Shown: positions 1 to 11,970 of the stretch, piece by piece
Position numbering within the stretch: the first letter of the stretch is position 1
How the letters are laid out: every line of letters starts with the position of its first letter
From: Margaritifera margaritifera
Lineage: Eukaryota > Mollusca > Bivalvia > Unionida > Margaritiferidae
Assembly (NCBI GenBank): GCA_029931535.1
Contig: JAQPZY010001670.1
Location: forward strand, 7,030,501-7,094,500
Length of the DNA: 64,000 nucleotides
Direction: 5' to 3'
Notes under the pieces: model-generated
What the model was told of the DNA's origin: nothing
What the model saw: the letters and a program-made list of their open reading frames with translations, nothing else
Database searches by the model: none
Position numbers and translations under genes: made by a program

Positions 1-480
1 TCTCAAGAGCTTTGAACCATGATGTCAATAGAACTTAAATCAGCATATTCCCCACAACTCTCAAGAGCTTTGAACCATGATGTCAATAGAACTTAAATCA
101 GCATATTCCCCACAACTCTCAAGAGCTCTGAACCATGATGTCAATAGAACTTAAATCAGCATATTCCCCACAACTCTCAAGAGCTTTGAACCATGATGTC
201 AATAGAACTTAAATCAGCATATTCCCCACAACTCTCAAGAGCTCTGAACCATGATGTCAATAGCACTTAAATCAGCATATTCCCCACAACTCTCAAGAGC
301 TCTGAACCATGATGTCAATAGAACTTAAATCAGCATATTCCCCACAACTCTCAAGAGCTTTGAACCATGATGTCAATAGAACTTAAATCAGCATATTCCC
401 CACAACTCTCAAGAGCTTTGAACCATGATGTCAACAGAACTTAAATCAGCATATTCCTCTAAACTCTCCAGAGCGCTGAA
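1..480. repeat. 58-bp minisatellite, about 8 copies
   Basis: Tandem array of a 58-bp unit beginning TCTCAAGAGCTTTGAACCAT. Copies are nearly identical (CTTTG/CTCTG and AGAAC/AGCAC variants), and the last copy before 480 is diverged. The array continues off the left edge. No coding content is apparent. Confidence 0.95.
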
Positions 481-555
481 CCATTATCTACTGCCTCATG
501 CATAGTGTTCTAAGTTAATTTCCTGCAATTGTTTTCAAAAATCCGTGAGAAAGAA

Positions 556-985
556 GCCATTGTACAGACATGTATCAACAATGTGTGAGTCAGGTATACG
601 CCATTGTACAGACATGTATCAACAATGTGTGAGTCGGGTATATGCCATTGTACAGACATGTATCAACAATGTGTGAGTCAGGTATATGCCATTGTACAGG
701 CATGTATCAACAATGTGTGAGTCAGGTATATGCCATTGTACAGACATGTATCAACAATGTGTGAGTCAGGTATATGCCATTGTACAGGCATGTATCAACA
801 ATGTGTGAGTCAGGTATATGCCATTGTACAGACATGTATCAACAATGTGTGAGTCAGGTATATGCCATTGTACAGGCATGTATCAACAATGTGTGAGTCA
901 GGTATATGCCATTGTACAGGCATGTATCAACAATGTGTGAGTCAGGTATATGCAATGGTACAGGCATCTATCAACAATTTCCACA
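556..985. repeat. 44-bp minisatellite, about 9-10 copies
   Basis: Tandem 44-bp unit starting GCCATTGTACAGACATGTAT. Copies alternate between ACAGACATG and ACAGGCATG versions, which suggests unit pairs were amplified together. The final copy is degraded (CAATGGTACAGGCATCTATC). 986-1299 is AT-rich with nothing recognisable. Confidence 0.95.
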
Positions 986-1299
986 TGTTTATTGTTTCTG
1001 AAGAAACAAGTAGGAGTCCATTTTTTTTTTACTGGATATTATTATTTTAGTTTTATTCAGGTTGATACTGAATTACAAATTACAACATTTTTTAAAGCAT
1101 CTAAACAGGATTGGTGACCTTTTGCACTTTCAATATACATTACTAAGTCATTGCATACAAGAGAAATTTATTTTAAGATCGTTGATTGACACAGGATTAT
1201 AATCTTCCTCATTAAAAATTTCTTGAATATCATTCATAAATATACTGAACAACAGTGGAATGAGTCCATCACCCTGTTTTACTCATCTTGAGGTCCATA

Positions 1300-3325
1300 A
1301 GTGTGTTTTGATGTACAGTGTATTCTGTATGTTGTGTTCAAGTACGTACTTTTGATGTACAGTGTATTCTGCATGTTGTGTTCAAGTACATACTTTTGAT
1401 GTACAGTGTATTCTTATGTTGTGTTCAAGCACATACTTTTGATGTACAGTGTATTCTGTTTGTTTTTTTCAAGTACATACTTCTGACGTACAGTGTATTC
1501 CGTTTGTTATTTTCAAGCACATACTTTTGATGTACAGTGTATCCTGTTTGTTATTTTCAAGTACACACTTTTGATGTACAGTGTATTCTTATGTTGTGTT
1601 CAAGCACATACTTTTGATGTACAGTGTATTCTGTTTGTTTTTTTCAAGTACATACTTCAGACATACAGTGTATTCTGTTTGTTATTTTCAAGCACATACT
1701 TTTGATGTACAGTGTATCCTGTTTGTTATTTTCAAGTACATACTTTTGATGTACAGTGTATTCTTATGTTGTGTTCAAGCACATACTTTTGATGTACAGT
1801 GTATCCTGTTTGTTATTTTCAAGTACATACTTTTGATGTGCAGTGGATTCTGTTTGTTATTTTCAAGTACATACTTTTGATGTGCAGTGTATCCTGTTTG
1901 TTATTTTCAAGTACATACTTTTGATGTACAGTGTATTCCGTTTGTTATTTTCAAGCACATACTTTTGATGTACAGTGTATTCTTATGTTGTGTTCAAGCA
2001 CATACTTTTGATGTACAGTGTATCCTGTTTGTTATTTTCCAGCACATACTTTTGATGTACAGTGTATCTTGTTTGTTATTTTCAAGTACATATTTTTGAT
2101 GTAGAGTGTATTCTGTTTGTTTTTTTCAAGTACATACTTCAGACGTACAGTGTATTCCGTTTGTTATTTTCAAGCACATACTTTTGATGTACAGTGTATC
2201 CTGTTTGTTATTTTCAAGTACATACTTTTGATGTACAGTGTATTCTTATGTTGTGTTCAAGAACATACTTTTGATGTACAGTGTATCCTGTTTGTTATTT
2301 TCAAGTACATACTTTTGACGTGCAGTGGATTCTGTTTGTTTTTTTCAAGTACATACTTCTGACGTACAGTGTATTCCGTTTGTTATTTTCAAGCACATAC
2401 TTTTGATGTACAGTGTATTCTGTTTGTTTTTTTCAAATACATACTTCTGACATACAGTGTATTCCGTTTGTTATTTTCAAGCACATACTTTTGATGTACA
2501 GTGTATCCTCTTTGTTATTTTCAAGTACATACTTTTGATGTACAGTGTATTATGTTGTGTTCAAGCACACACTTTTGATGTACAGTGTATCCTGTTTGTT
2601 ATTTTCAAGTACATACTTTTGATGTACAGTGTATCCTGTTTGTTATTTTCAAGTACATACTTTTGATGTACAGTGGATTCTGTTTGTTATTTTCAAGTAC
2701 ATACTTTTGATGTACAGTGGATTCTGTTTGTTATTTTCAAGTACATACTTTTGATGTACAGTGTATCCTGTTTGTTATTTTCAAGCACATACTTTTGATG
2801 TACAGTGTATTCTGTTTGTTATTTTCAAGTACATACTTTTGATGTACAGTGTATCCTGTTTGTTATTTTCAAGTACATACTTTTGATGTACAGTGTATCC
2901 TGTTTGTTATTTTCAAGTACATACTTTTGATGTGCAGTGGATTCTGTTTGTTATTTTCAAGTACATACTTTTGATGTACAGTGTATCCTGTTTGTTATTT
3001 TCAAGTACATACTTTTGATGTACAGTGGATTCTGTTTGTTATTTTCAAGTACATACTTTTGATGTGCAGTGTATCCTGTTTGTTATTTTCAAGTACATAC
3101 TTTTGATGTACAGTGTATCCTGTTTGTTATTTTCAAGTACATACTTTTGATGTACAGTGTATTCCGTTTGTTATTTTCAAGCACATACTTTTGATGTACA
3201 GTGTATCCTGTTTGTTATTTTCAAGCACATACTTTTGATGTGCAGTGGATTCTGTCTGTTATTTTCAAGTACACGCTTCTGATGTACAGTGTATTCTGTT
3301 TGTTGTGCTTGATTACATACTTTTA
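1300..3325. repeat. ~44-bp minisatellite, about 46 copies
   Basis: Two-kilobase array of a ~44-bp unit with core TTTTGATGTACAGTGTATTC followed by TGTTTGTTATTTTCAAGTACATAC. Several unit variants recur (TTATGTTGTGTTCAAGCACATAC, TGCAGTGGATTC, TTTTTTTCAAGTACATACTTCAGAC), a mosaic pattern typical of repeated unequal exchange. Long reading frames here are a by-product of the periodic sequence. 3326-3845 has no recognisable feature. Confidence 0.95.
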
Positions 3326-3845
3326 ATGATTTGGAAGAAATTATCACCTATATTAGACTTTACTATTTTATAGTTAAGGCCAGGTATCCAGACTGTATCA
3401 AATACTTTAGAAAAAACCACAAAACATCATTCAAAAGTTTTTTAGCTTATTAAAGTACTGGTCCGTCATGATCTTTATTGCAAATAAGTGGTCAGTAGTA
3501 GTCTAATCTGAACCCAGCTTGATATTCAGTATGTATGTGTGTCTGTCTAACAGCACATCAGCACAATACTTACTACACAAAGTAAAGTTCAAAAAGCTAA
3601 ATGTAAAGAACTGCAAAACACTTAGGAAGATAAACCCTTCTAAATAAACATAAAACATGACGTACTACAAGATAAAAGGTAAAAGGTAAAGATGTTACAA
3701 TTCTGTAAAATGATATATCAAATAAAAGATAATGGTAAAAAAAATATAAAATCCTTACAGAATAGGGTAAAAAAAAATTATATATATATTCATTAAAAAA
3801 TTTATATTGGTCAAGTAATTATATAATCTAGATTGTGAAAGATAT

Positions 3846-4065
3846 GTACCATATACACTCGCTTATAAATTGAGTCAAACTGCAAACAACATTTACCCTG
3901 ATCTGGCATCACATAATGCACCAGCAGATCAGGTTCTATACTGTTTGTTCTACTGATTACTCCTAACAAAAAGCATACACCCAGACCTGCTGGTGCATTG
4001 CATTGGCAGATCTGGATCAGTGCAGTTTTCGGTTGGACTCGACTTATAAGCGAGTACTGAGGGTA
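3846..4065. mobile_element. Palindromic MITE, family A, diverged copy
   Basis: About 220 bp with complementary ends (ATATACACTCGCTTATAA at the left, TTATAAGCGAGTACTGAG at the right). The interior holds two back-to-back GCATAGACCCAGATCTGCC-like modules. It matches the better preserved copies at 7212 and 9585. It is non-autonomous with no coding capacity and probably has TA target duplications. Confidence 0.7.
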
Positions 4066-4128
4066 AATAGTTTACCAAGACTAACACAGATCCTTGGATC
4101 ACCCTTTTTGTAAATGGAGCAAATTTTT

Positions 4129-4256
4129 TTTATACAGTCCAAATCCTAGAAATTGTTCCTTGATACAGTCCAAATGCTAGGAATTGTTCCTTGATACAGT
4201 CCAAATGCTAGGAATTGTTCCTTGATACAGTCCAAATGTTAGGAATAATTCCTTGT
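4129..4256. repeat. 31-bp tandem repeat, 4 copies
   Basis: Four copies of a 31-bp unit containing TACAGTCCAAATGCTAGGAA and TTGTTCCTTGA. The last copy has TTAGGAATAATTCC instead. Flanking sequence is AT-rich and unassigned. Confidence 0.9.
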
Positions 4257-4489
4257 TCTAAGATTTTATTAAACAGTTTTGCTAATAGAAGAAGGATAAA
4301 TTGCCTTGCCACATTTGAGCATTTCATTGCTTTTGAGATCAAGACCTTTTGTTTTATTATTTTTCAATTCTGAGATTCCTTCTTGAACCTCTTACAGGAG
4401 AAAGGAAAATCCAGCTATGTGTTGTTTTTTTTATACGTCATCTGGAAATAGTTAAGAGATTTAGGACATCCATATCATAGTCATAACAA

Positions 4490-4766
4490 GTTTCATAATA
4501 TGCCAACCACTGAGATATGATATGCCAACCACTGAGATATAATATGCTGACCACTGTGATAAAATATGCTGACCACTTAGATATAATATGCCAAACACTG
4601 GATAAAATATGCTGACCACTGAGATATAATATGCCAACCACTGAGATATAATATGCTGACCACTGAGATATAATATGCTGACCACTGAGATATAATATGC
4701 CAACCACTGAGATATAATATGCAGACCACTGAGATATAATATGCTGACCACTGAGATATATATAAT
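4490..4766. repeat. 22-bp tandem repeat, about 12 copies
   Basis: Tandem 22-bp unit CCACTGAGATATAATATGCT with GA or CA connectors (GCTGA/GCCAA). A few copies carry GTGATAAA or TTAGATA variants. 4767-5160 shows nothing recognisable. Confidence 0.9.
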
Positions 4767-5162
4767 ATGAGCTGAGTTTTGAAAATCATTCAAATGTTTC
4801 CAGAAAGTTTTGGGGTTTGACTCATGTAATTACTCCAGCTTTTCAGACAAAATTTTCATTGATTATTTCTTTTTATATTTTTTACAGTTGATTATTTCTG
4901 TTTATATTTTCACAGTTTTTTTTAATATTGTTTTCTAAGTCTAGCAAAAATTTGTCCTTTAAAAGTGTTCATTTGGGGACTGCATAAGCTTGTTTATTAG
5001 TCTTTTCAATTCACATCATAATTGAAACAGTCACTATCCATCCATTTATGTTAAGGCCTTCTCCCATTAAGTTTTATAATTCAACAATTACAAACTGATT
5101 TCTTGACCATAGCAATCAGAAATCTGTTAAATCACTGACTGCTAAGTTAACATCATGATAAT

Positions 5163-5432
5163 GATAGGTATCCAATTTGGCTATAAACTCTGACAGTTCT
5201 TGGAGGGAGAGGTATCCAGTTTGACTATAAACTTTGACAGTTCTTGGAGAGACTGGTATCCAATTTGGCTATAAACTCTGACAGTTCTTGGAGGGAGAGG
5301 TATCCAGTTTGACTATAAACTCTGACAGTTTTTGGAGGGAAAGCCATCCAGTTTGGCTATAAATTCTGACAGTTCTTGGAGGGAGATGAATCCAGTTTGA
5401 CTTATAAACTCCTACAGTCTTGGAGGGTTTCT
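5163..5432. repeat. ~44-bp tandem repeat, 6 copies
   Basis: Six imperfect copies of a ~44-bp unit, GGTATCCAGTTTGACTATAA followed by ACTCTGACAGTTCTTGGAGG. 5433-6024 holds no recognisable feature. Confidence 0.9.
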
Positions 5433-6024
5433 TTGTTAGATAGAGTCATCAGGAAGTTCTGCTTGCTTTCTCCTGTCCATCTAGATCTAAATCTTGGTTC
5501 TGAGATGAAACTGTGACCGTTACTTTTTTATCTAGTATTTTACATTTTAAACCTATCCAAATTAATGAATAATGTGAGAATTCAGTGGACGGGTTCACAT
5601 TAAATCTACATATCTTTGGAAACAGTATTTCTGGTGAGTGTCAAATAGTTACTCAGTTATATTGACACGTTTATTTTGTACAGACAAAAAATCAGCAAAA
5701 ATGGGCACAGATCTTTCTCTTTAGAGAATAACAACTTGTGTATTTGTGTAACATGTGAATCTAAGGGTATGCAAAGATCCAGATATTGACAAATGGTAGG
5801 TTTGTATTTTTGTTGATCTTGAGAATTTTCTTGGCCTTGTTTCTTCTTAACCTGGGGCTCACAAAGGGGTCATATGGGCAACAGTGATATACAGTTAACA
5901 ATATCTGTTGCTGATACTGGTTTTACATGCGATAAGATCGTCCTTGTTGAATAGAGTCATGAAAGAAAGTCAAGTGTCTGCAGATATTAGTAAAGTACTA
6001 TAAAGTATGGCGAGCAAAATGAGT

Positions 6025-6290
6025 AAACTGAATGCTAATTTCTGGATGCTGAATATGAAATCAAGCAACTGAATGCTAATTTCATGATGCTGAATATGAA
6101 ATCAAGCAACTGAATGCTAATTTCATGATGCTGAATATGAAATCAAGCAACTGAATGCTAATTTCATGATGCTGAATATGAAATCAAGCAACTGAATGCT
6201 AATTTTATGATGCTGATTATGAAATCAACCAACTGAATGTTAATTTCATGATGCTGATTATGAAATCAACCAACTGAATGCTAACTGTGA
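6025..6290. repeat. 41-bp tandem repeat, about 6 copies
   Basis: Tandem 41-bp unit GAATGCTAATTTCATGATGC followed by TGAATATGAAATCAAGCAACT. It lies directly upstream of, and grades into, the LINE ORF1 coiled-coil sequence. It therefore probably arose by amplifying a piece of the ORF1 heptad region. The 41-bp period is not a multiple of three, so the amplified copies cannot stay in frame. Confidence 0.85.
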
Positions 6291-7870
6291 CAACTTGAAT
6301 ATTGATACTAATGATTTGAAGACTGATGTTCTCAAAAAAGACAGTGAGAGTCTGAAATTTGAAAATAACACTCTGAAATATGAGATTAAATAAATGGAGA
6401 GGCAATTGGAAAACTCAAGGCACAAAAAAATGGGGATGGCTGTGAGTCCAAGGTTAGATCCTTTATCAAGGACAAACTTGGTCTGCCGCATCCAGAGACT
6501 ATTGACATACACCATGCCCACAGACTGTCATCTAGAGATAATAAGCCTGATCGACCGATAATTGTCAAATTCAATCACCATAAAGACAAGGAAACTGTAC
6601 TGCGGGGAAATCTCATTATCAACTTGAGAGGGTTCGGCTCACAGCATATCTAAGGACTTTACACAGAGAGTGTGAAGTACTAGGAAGGCATTAATTTGAT
6701 CCCTATTTAAATGAGGCTAAAGTGAACAACTGTTTTGCTTTTTTGAAATATGACACGGTAGTGACTGGTGGTTCAATATACATATACAATCATGAATTAC
6801 CATATGTTGGTAAACAAAGTGCACATGGTTTGGCAACTAGTTGGGGGCATGGTAATGGTGTCAGCGGTCGACCAGTCCATTCATGAAGCACACACATAAT
6901 GACTCCATTGGATGATGGGACCAAGAGCATAGAAGTTCCCTGTGAGAGTGATGAAAATTCAAAGGATGTCAGGCGAGGTCTATCTAAGGTAGAAAAGAAA
7001 ACTTCTGATGCAGTGAACACAATAAACACTGACACTGTATCATGGAACATTGAAGGTTTATCAAAATGTAAACAGTCGTTTAGTTTTCTTCAATATAGTT
7101 GTAATTTTGACATTGTGGGTTTATGTGAAATATGTAGGAGTAGTAGTAGTATACATTTCTGCAGAAGGATCTCCTGTATATGACCAAAGTGATAAGAAAG
7201 ATGCTGTTAGCTAACGTATATACTCACGTATAAGCTGGGTCCAAATGTAAACAACATAGACCCTGATCTGCCATCACATAATGTGCTGGCAGATCAGGGT
7301 CTATGTTATTTGTTCTACTGATTAGTCCTTACAAACTGCATAGACCCAGATCTGCCGGCACATTATGCCACGGTAGATCTGGGTCTATGCAGTTTGCAGT
7401 TGGTATTGGCTTATACGCAAGTATATACGGTAGTTGCTCAAATCATACTCAGTGAGAGTAAGATCCCTTTTTCCAGATACACTGCTGTTTTTGACAGGCA
7501 AGTTTTACACAAGAATTATAGATTTCGTAGATTTTATCCCTAATGATATTTTAGATTTTATTTTTGGTGATGTACTGTAGGAAAGTGATTCATTTTCAGT
7601 ACCAAAAAAAAATAAAGATTGTGAGAGATATAACAATTTCAGTAAAGCTTTTGTATAAATGTGTTATACATTTGGAATATATGCTTTAACTGGCAGGTTG
7701 CATTGTGATTTTGATGGCAATTTTACATATTTAGCTAATGATGGTGAGAGCATTAGACTACATGGTTGCTTCCTCAGGATCTTTCAATTTAATATCAGAC
7801 TTCCATGCTGGGGAATAAGATGAAAGCATACATTTTCTGTTAAAATGCACTTCAAGCTTTCCTTGTAATA
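6291..7870 (+). pseudogene. Degenerate LINE: ORF1 and endonuclease
   Basis: Remnant of a non-LTR retrotransposon. 6291-6395 reads as a coiled-coil-like Asn/Leu/Lys-rich stretch. 6460-6650 reads like the RNA-binding domain of an ORF1 protein, with the phrases HAHRLSS and RPIIVKF and an HHKDKETVL helix. From about 7036 the frame reads VSWNIEGLSKCK and then FDIVGLCE, the start of an apurinic-type endonuclease domain. After an inserted MITE (7212-7432) the endonuclease resumes in broken frames: CERYNNFSKAF near 7620, GRLHCDFDGNFTYLANDG near 7700, and a TFSVKMHF remnant near 7838. Several stops and frameshifts make it inactive. No reverse transcriptase follows; a 53-bp array begins instead. The LINE clade is not resolved. 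Confidence 0.75.
7212..7432. mobile_element. Palindromic MITE, family A, inside LINE endonuclease
   Basis: 221-bp element with terminal inverted repeats ACGTATATACTCACGTATAA and TTATACGCAAGTATATACGG, flanked by TA. The interior has two modules that are each near palindromes around the CAGATCTGGGTCTATGCAGT theme, so single strands could fold extensively. It interrupts the LINE endonuclease reading frame, so it is younger than that LINE copy. Confidence 0.85.
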
Positions 7871-8890
7871 TTTCAGAGGCTGGTTTACTTTTATTTTGGG
7901 GCATTTCATTCACCCATTAATACAGTCATAGCATCTAGTTTACTTTTAGTTTGGCACTTATCTCACCCATTAATACAGTCTGACCATCTAGTTTACTTTT
8001 AGTTTGGCACTTATCTCACCCATTAATACAGTCTGACCATCTAGTTTACTTTAAGTTTGGCACTTATCTCACCCATTAATACAGTCTGACCATCTAGTTT
8101 ACTTTAAGTTTGGCACTTATCTCACCCATTAATACAGTCATAGCATCTAGTTTACTTTTAGTTTTTCACTTATCTCACCCATTAATACAGTCATAGCATC
8201 TAATTAACTTTTAGTTTGGCACTTATCTCACCCATTAATACAGTCTGACCATCTAGTTAACTTTTAGTTTGGCACCTATCTCACCCATCAATACAGTCTG
8301 ACCATCTAGTTTACTTTAAGTTTGGCACTTATCTCACCCATTAATACAGTCTGACCATCTTGTTTACTTAAATTTGGCACTTATCTCAACCATTAATACA
8401 GTCTAACCATCTAGTTTACTTTTAGTTTGGCACTTATCTCACCCATTAATACAGTCTGACCATCTAGTTTACTTTAAGTTTGGCACTTATCTCAACCATT
8501 AATACAGTCTGACCATCTAGTTTACTTTCAGTTTGGCACTTATTTCAACCATTAATACAGTCTGACCATCTAGTTTACTTTTAGTTTGGTACTTATCTCA
8601 TCCATTAATACAGTCTGACCATCTAGTTTACTTTTAGTTTGGTACTTATCTCACCCATTAATACAGTCTGACCATCTAGTTTACTTTCTGTTTGGTACTT
8701 ATCTCACCCATTAATACAGTCTGACCATCTAGTTTACTTTTAGTTTGGCACTTATCTCACCCATTAATACAGTCTGACCATCTTGTTTACTTTTAGTTTG
8801 GCACTTATCTCACCCATCAACACAACTTGACCATCTGGTTTACTTTTTAGTTTCGGCATTTAATTCACCCATCAACACAAACTGGCCATC
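7870..8890. repeat. 53-bp minisatellite, about 19 copies
   Basis: Tandem 53-bp unit with TCTGACCATCTAGTTTACTT and TTAGTTTGGCACTTATCTCA then CCCATTAATACAG. Edge copies are more diverged (CATAGCATC at the left, AACTTGACCATC at the right). It adjoins the 3' side of the LINE fragment. 8891-9584 is unassigned apart from a short duplicated CCCCAGGCCAGTTAGACCCT near 9445-9500. Confidence 0.95.
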
Positions 8891-9584
8891 TTTTTCATCT
8901 TTATTATGTCTACTAATTGTTGAAAGATAATTTGATTTTCAAAACTTGATCTCTTTGTTGGCACATAACTGGCTGCAAGAAATATTGGGAAATGAAGGTT
9001 TAAGAAGTTTTGTTTTTGTTGATTTAAACAGTATTCATTTGCAGAGGTCATCATGGAAAGTAAATAAAATTGAACAAGAGATATAGAGGATTGAACAACA
9101 AGCATAAGCTTATTTTGAGCTGTCTCCTCATTAACAATAATATTTGTTGTAGTTTAACCCAGATGGTATTATCAGTCTGTTTAACTTTAATGAATGCATT
9201 TCCTCTTCTGCCAGCGGACTGAAAATAGTTATATCCTGGTAAAGATATGGGAGATTTTCATTCAAATTAAAAATGGTCATCTTATTCAAAATGTTTCTAA
9301 AATCAGCATGGCTACCAGCTTTCTTTCATTAAAAGCATTAACATTCCAGCTTGTAATAGTAACAACTGACATACTTATACATGTATAACCAGTGACTGAT
9401 AATGGCTAAAGAATGAAGAGAAACACTGTGTATGGGACATTACCCCAGGCCAGTTAGACCCTACCCCAGGCCAGTTAGACCCTCGGCCATGCCAGTTAGG
9501 CTTCTAAATTACTATTATACATCTTGTTATAGAATATTTATTACTTTGGCAAAATGCCAACAAAATCAATACTTATGATCTAAA

Positions 9585-9785
9585 TAGCATATATACTCAC
9601 GTATAATCCAATACCAACTGCAAACTGCATAGACCCAGATCTGCCATCACATAATCTGCCAGCAGATCTGGGTCTATGCAGTTTGTAAGGACTAATCAGT
9701 AGAACAAACAACATAGACCCTGTTCTTCCTACGCCTGCGATGTTGTTTGCATTAGGACCGGGATTATACTCGAGTATATACAGTA
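9585..9785. mobile_element. Palindromic MITE, family A, third copy
   Basis: About 200 bp with ends CATATATACTCACGTATAAT and ATTATACTCGAGTATATACA. The internal CTGCATAGACCCAGATCTGC module and its inverse are shared with the 7212 copy but arranged in the opposite order. The right internal module is diverged. 9786-10149 has nothing recognisable. Confidence 0.8.
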
Positions 9786-10149
9786 AATGTCAATAGCAGT
9801 ATCCAGAATTGATGATGGTAACATCTACAACAGAAATATGCTGAAGATTTCCAGCTGTATATAGGAATATTAAAATTTTCCATTACAAATTAGATACTAG
9901 AATAATTTGAAGCCAAAGAGCATATTATTACAAGATGTTTAAATTCAATCATGGAAGTAAATGCAGCCATGCAAAAAATGGTTACCATAGTGTTGCCTTT
10001 ATTCTTAGTAAATGAACTGAAAGAGACGTCAGCTTGAGCTATTAATCTCCTTGGAGGCAAATTGTACCTTATGACCATAGATATTTCCTATAATGGTTAG
10101 TATAAATTGATGTTTTCTTGTTACTCAGAATCCTTTTACATTAAAAAAA

Positions 10150-10304
10150 CTGTGAGTCAAGGTCCATGTTTGGAACCTTAATTCCTCATTGAAGACAAAA
10201 AATTGTCAGTCTAAATCCATGTTTTGGACCTTAAGTCCTCATTGAAGAAAAAAAATTGTCAGTCTAGGTCCATGTTTGGGACCTTAATTCTTCATTGAAG
10301 AAAT
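10150..10304. repeat. ~53-bp tandem repeat, 3 copies
   Basis: Three imperfect copies of a unit containing GTCCATGTTTGGAACCTTAA and TTCCTCATTGAAGA. 10305-10799 is unassigned AT-rich sequence. Confidence 0.85.
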
Positions 10305-10857
10305 GATGATTGCCAAAGAAATATTGTTTACCCTTAAACTTAATGAATAATGTGAAACTCACAACAATTCCATGTCTTGCATGTTATTTAGCATGATTCA
10401 AGGCCTGGAAGTCATGCACAATTCAACTTTTAGTTTGAGCCTGAGGTTTTGTTTCAACCAGTCACAAATGAAGTTACTTTTGAAAGGTCAGTTTTGATTG
10501 GCTGACAGTGTAAACTCAATTTCTGACTCGTACTCCGATTTGTATGATCTCCAGGCCAGATGGTACTGGCTGTGTACAGTGACATAACACCCACCCCAAA
10601 TAAAACAGTACCAGGTAGATGACAGGTGTTTTATTGGAATCTTATGCTACTGACTTCATGCAAGAAGCAGATTTACCATTAAGTTACCAAGTCCTATAAA
10701 TTTACTATAAAAGGAAGATTTACTTTCATACCAAAGTAATATATATGTATATGTGCATATATTAGATATAAAAGTGCTTGAACTGTTTCATGTAAAGTAT
10801 ATACTATGTTGACCTGTATATAATGCCCACCAACGGTATCATGTTCTGTATTTCACC

Positions 10858-11270
10858 TACCGTATTTGCCGACCTATAAGTCGATACTTTTTTACCTGGA
10901 AGTCGGGGCTTCATCTTATACTCCGAATCGACTTATATATGGATTATGTCATTGAAATTGCTTTACAGTATGTTAATGTAATTTTTCGTGCGTGAAAATC
11001 GTTGCATACAATGTACCAATAAATAATACCTATAAATAATACATGTACAGACCATATTAATCATTTTCCCAATTAATCTGGAATAGCATAGTGATACCAT
11101 TATTATTCATGAAACCAGAAGTTACTAGCGAAAGTGACAAAGCCAAGTTGTTGATCTGGCTTCGTCTTATACTCTGCATCGACTTATATATGGATGAAGG
11201 ATTGAAAATTGACGAAATTAGCGAATTCGACTTATACTCCGCATCGACTTATAGGCCGGCAAATACGGTA
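10858..11270. mobile_element. 413-bp TA-flanked MITE
   Basis: Terminal inverted repeats ACCGTATTTGCCGACCTATA at the left and TATAGGCCGGCAAATACGGT at the right, flanked by TA on both sides. Subterminal copies of ATCGACTTATATATGGAT and CTTATACTCCGAATCGACTT occur in direct and inverted orientation. It is non-coding and sits between units of the 42-bp array. The TA duplication suggests mobilisation by a Tc1/mariner-type transposase; this is inference. Confidence 0.85.
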
Positions 11271-11299
11271 CACATAATGCCCACCAAGAGTATCACACA

Positions 11300-11458
11300 G
11301 TGCTGGATTACCCAATAGGCAGACTAAGCACGTGCTTAGGGCACCAAAAAAATGAGAAATTACAGTTTAGTATTGTTTTAATTTTGAATTACACATGGGG
11401 GGCACCATAATCTTTTCAGTGCTTAGGACCTCTAAAGGTCTTAATCCAGCTCTGGACT
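11300..11458. mobile_element. Fold-back element in 42-bp array
   Basis: Between array units, the sequence opens with GTGCTGGATTACCCAATAGG and closes with CTTAATCCAGCTCTGG, whose complement matches the opening. GCACGTGCTTAGGGCACC and its diverged inverse (GGGGCACC, GTGCTTAGGACC) lie inside. The layout is that of a short non-autonomous DNA element. The exact ends are uncertain. Confidence 0.6.
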
Positions 11459-11970
11459 ATCACATACTGTATTGACCTGTATATAATGCCCACCAAGAGT
11501 ATCATGTACTGTACTGACTTCTAATTGTAATACCCACCAAGCATATCACATACTGTATCAACCTGTATATAGCACCCACTAAAGGTAACACGTACTGTCA
11601 TGACTTTTATATAATGCCACCAAGAATTTCACATACTGTATTGATCTGTATATAATTTCCACCAAGAATAACATGTACTGTATGACCGATATATAATACT
11701 CACCAAGAATATCACATATTGTATTGATCTGTATATAATTCCCACCGAGAATAACATGTACTGTATTGACCTGTATATAATACTCACCAAGAGTAACATG
11801 TACTGTATTGATCTGTATATAACACCCACCAAGAGTATCACATACTATATTGACCTGTATATATCAGCCACCAAGAGTATTGCATACTATATTGACCTGT
11901 ATATATCACCCACCAAGAGTATCACATACTATATTGACCTGTATATATCACCCGCCAAGATTATCAGCCC

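Larger units (their letters stand above)
10800..11970. repeat. 42-bp minisatellite interrupted by MITEs
   Basis: Tandem 42-bp unit with ACTGTATTGACCTGTATATA and ACACCCACCAAGAGTATCAC. One unit lies at 10803-10857, one at 11271-11299 and the main array of about 12 copies at 11455-11970. The gaps are filled by a 413-bp TA-flanked MITE and by a second fold-back element, so both inserted into a pre-existing array. Confidence 0.9.

Noticed and set aside
1..985. CRISPR-like array
   Set aside because: Units are contiguous with no unique spacers, and the DNA is clearly animal (LINEs, SINEs, spliced exon).
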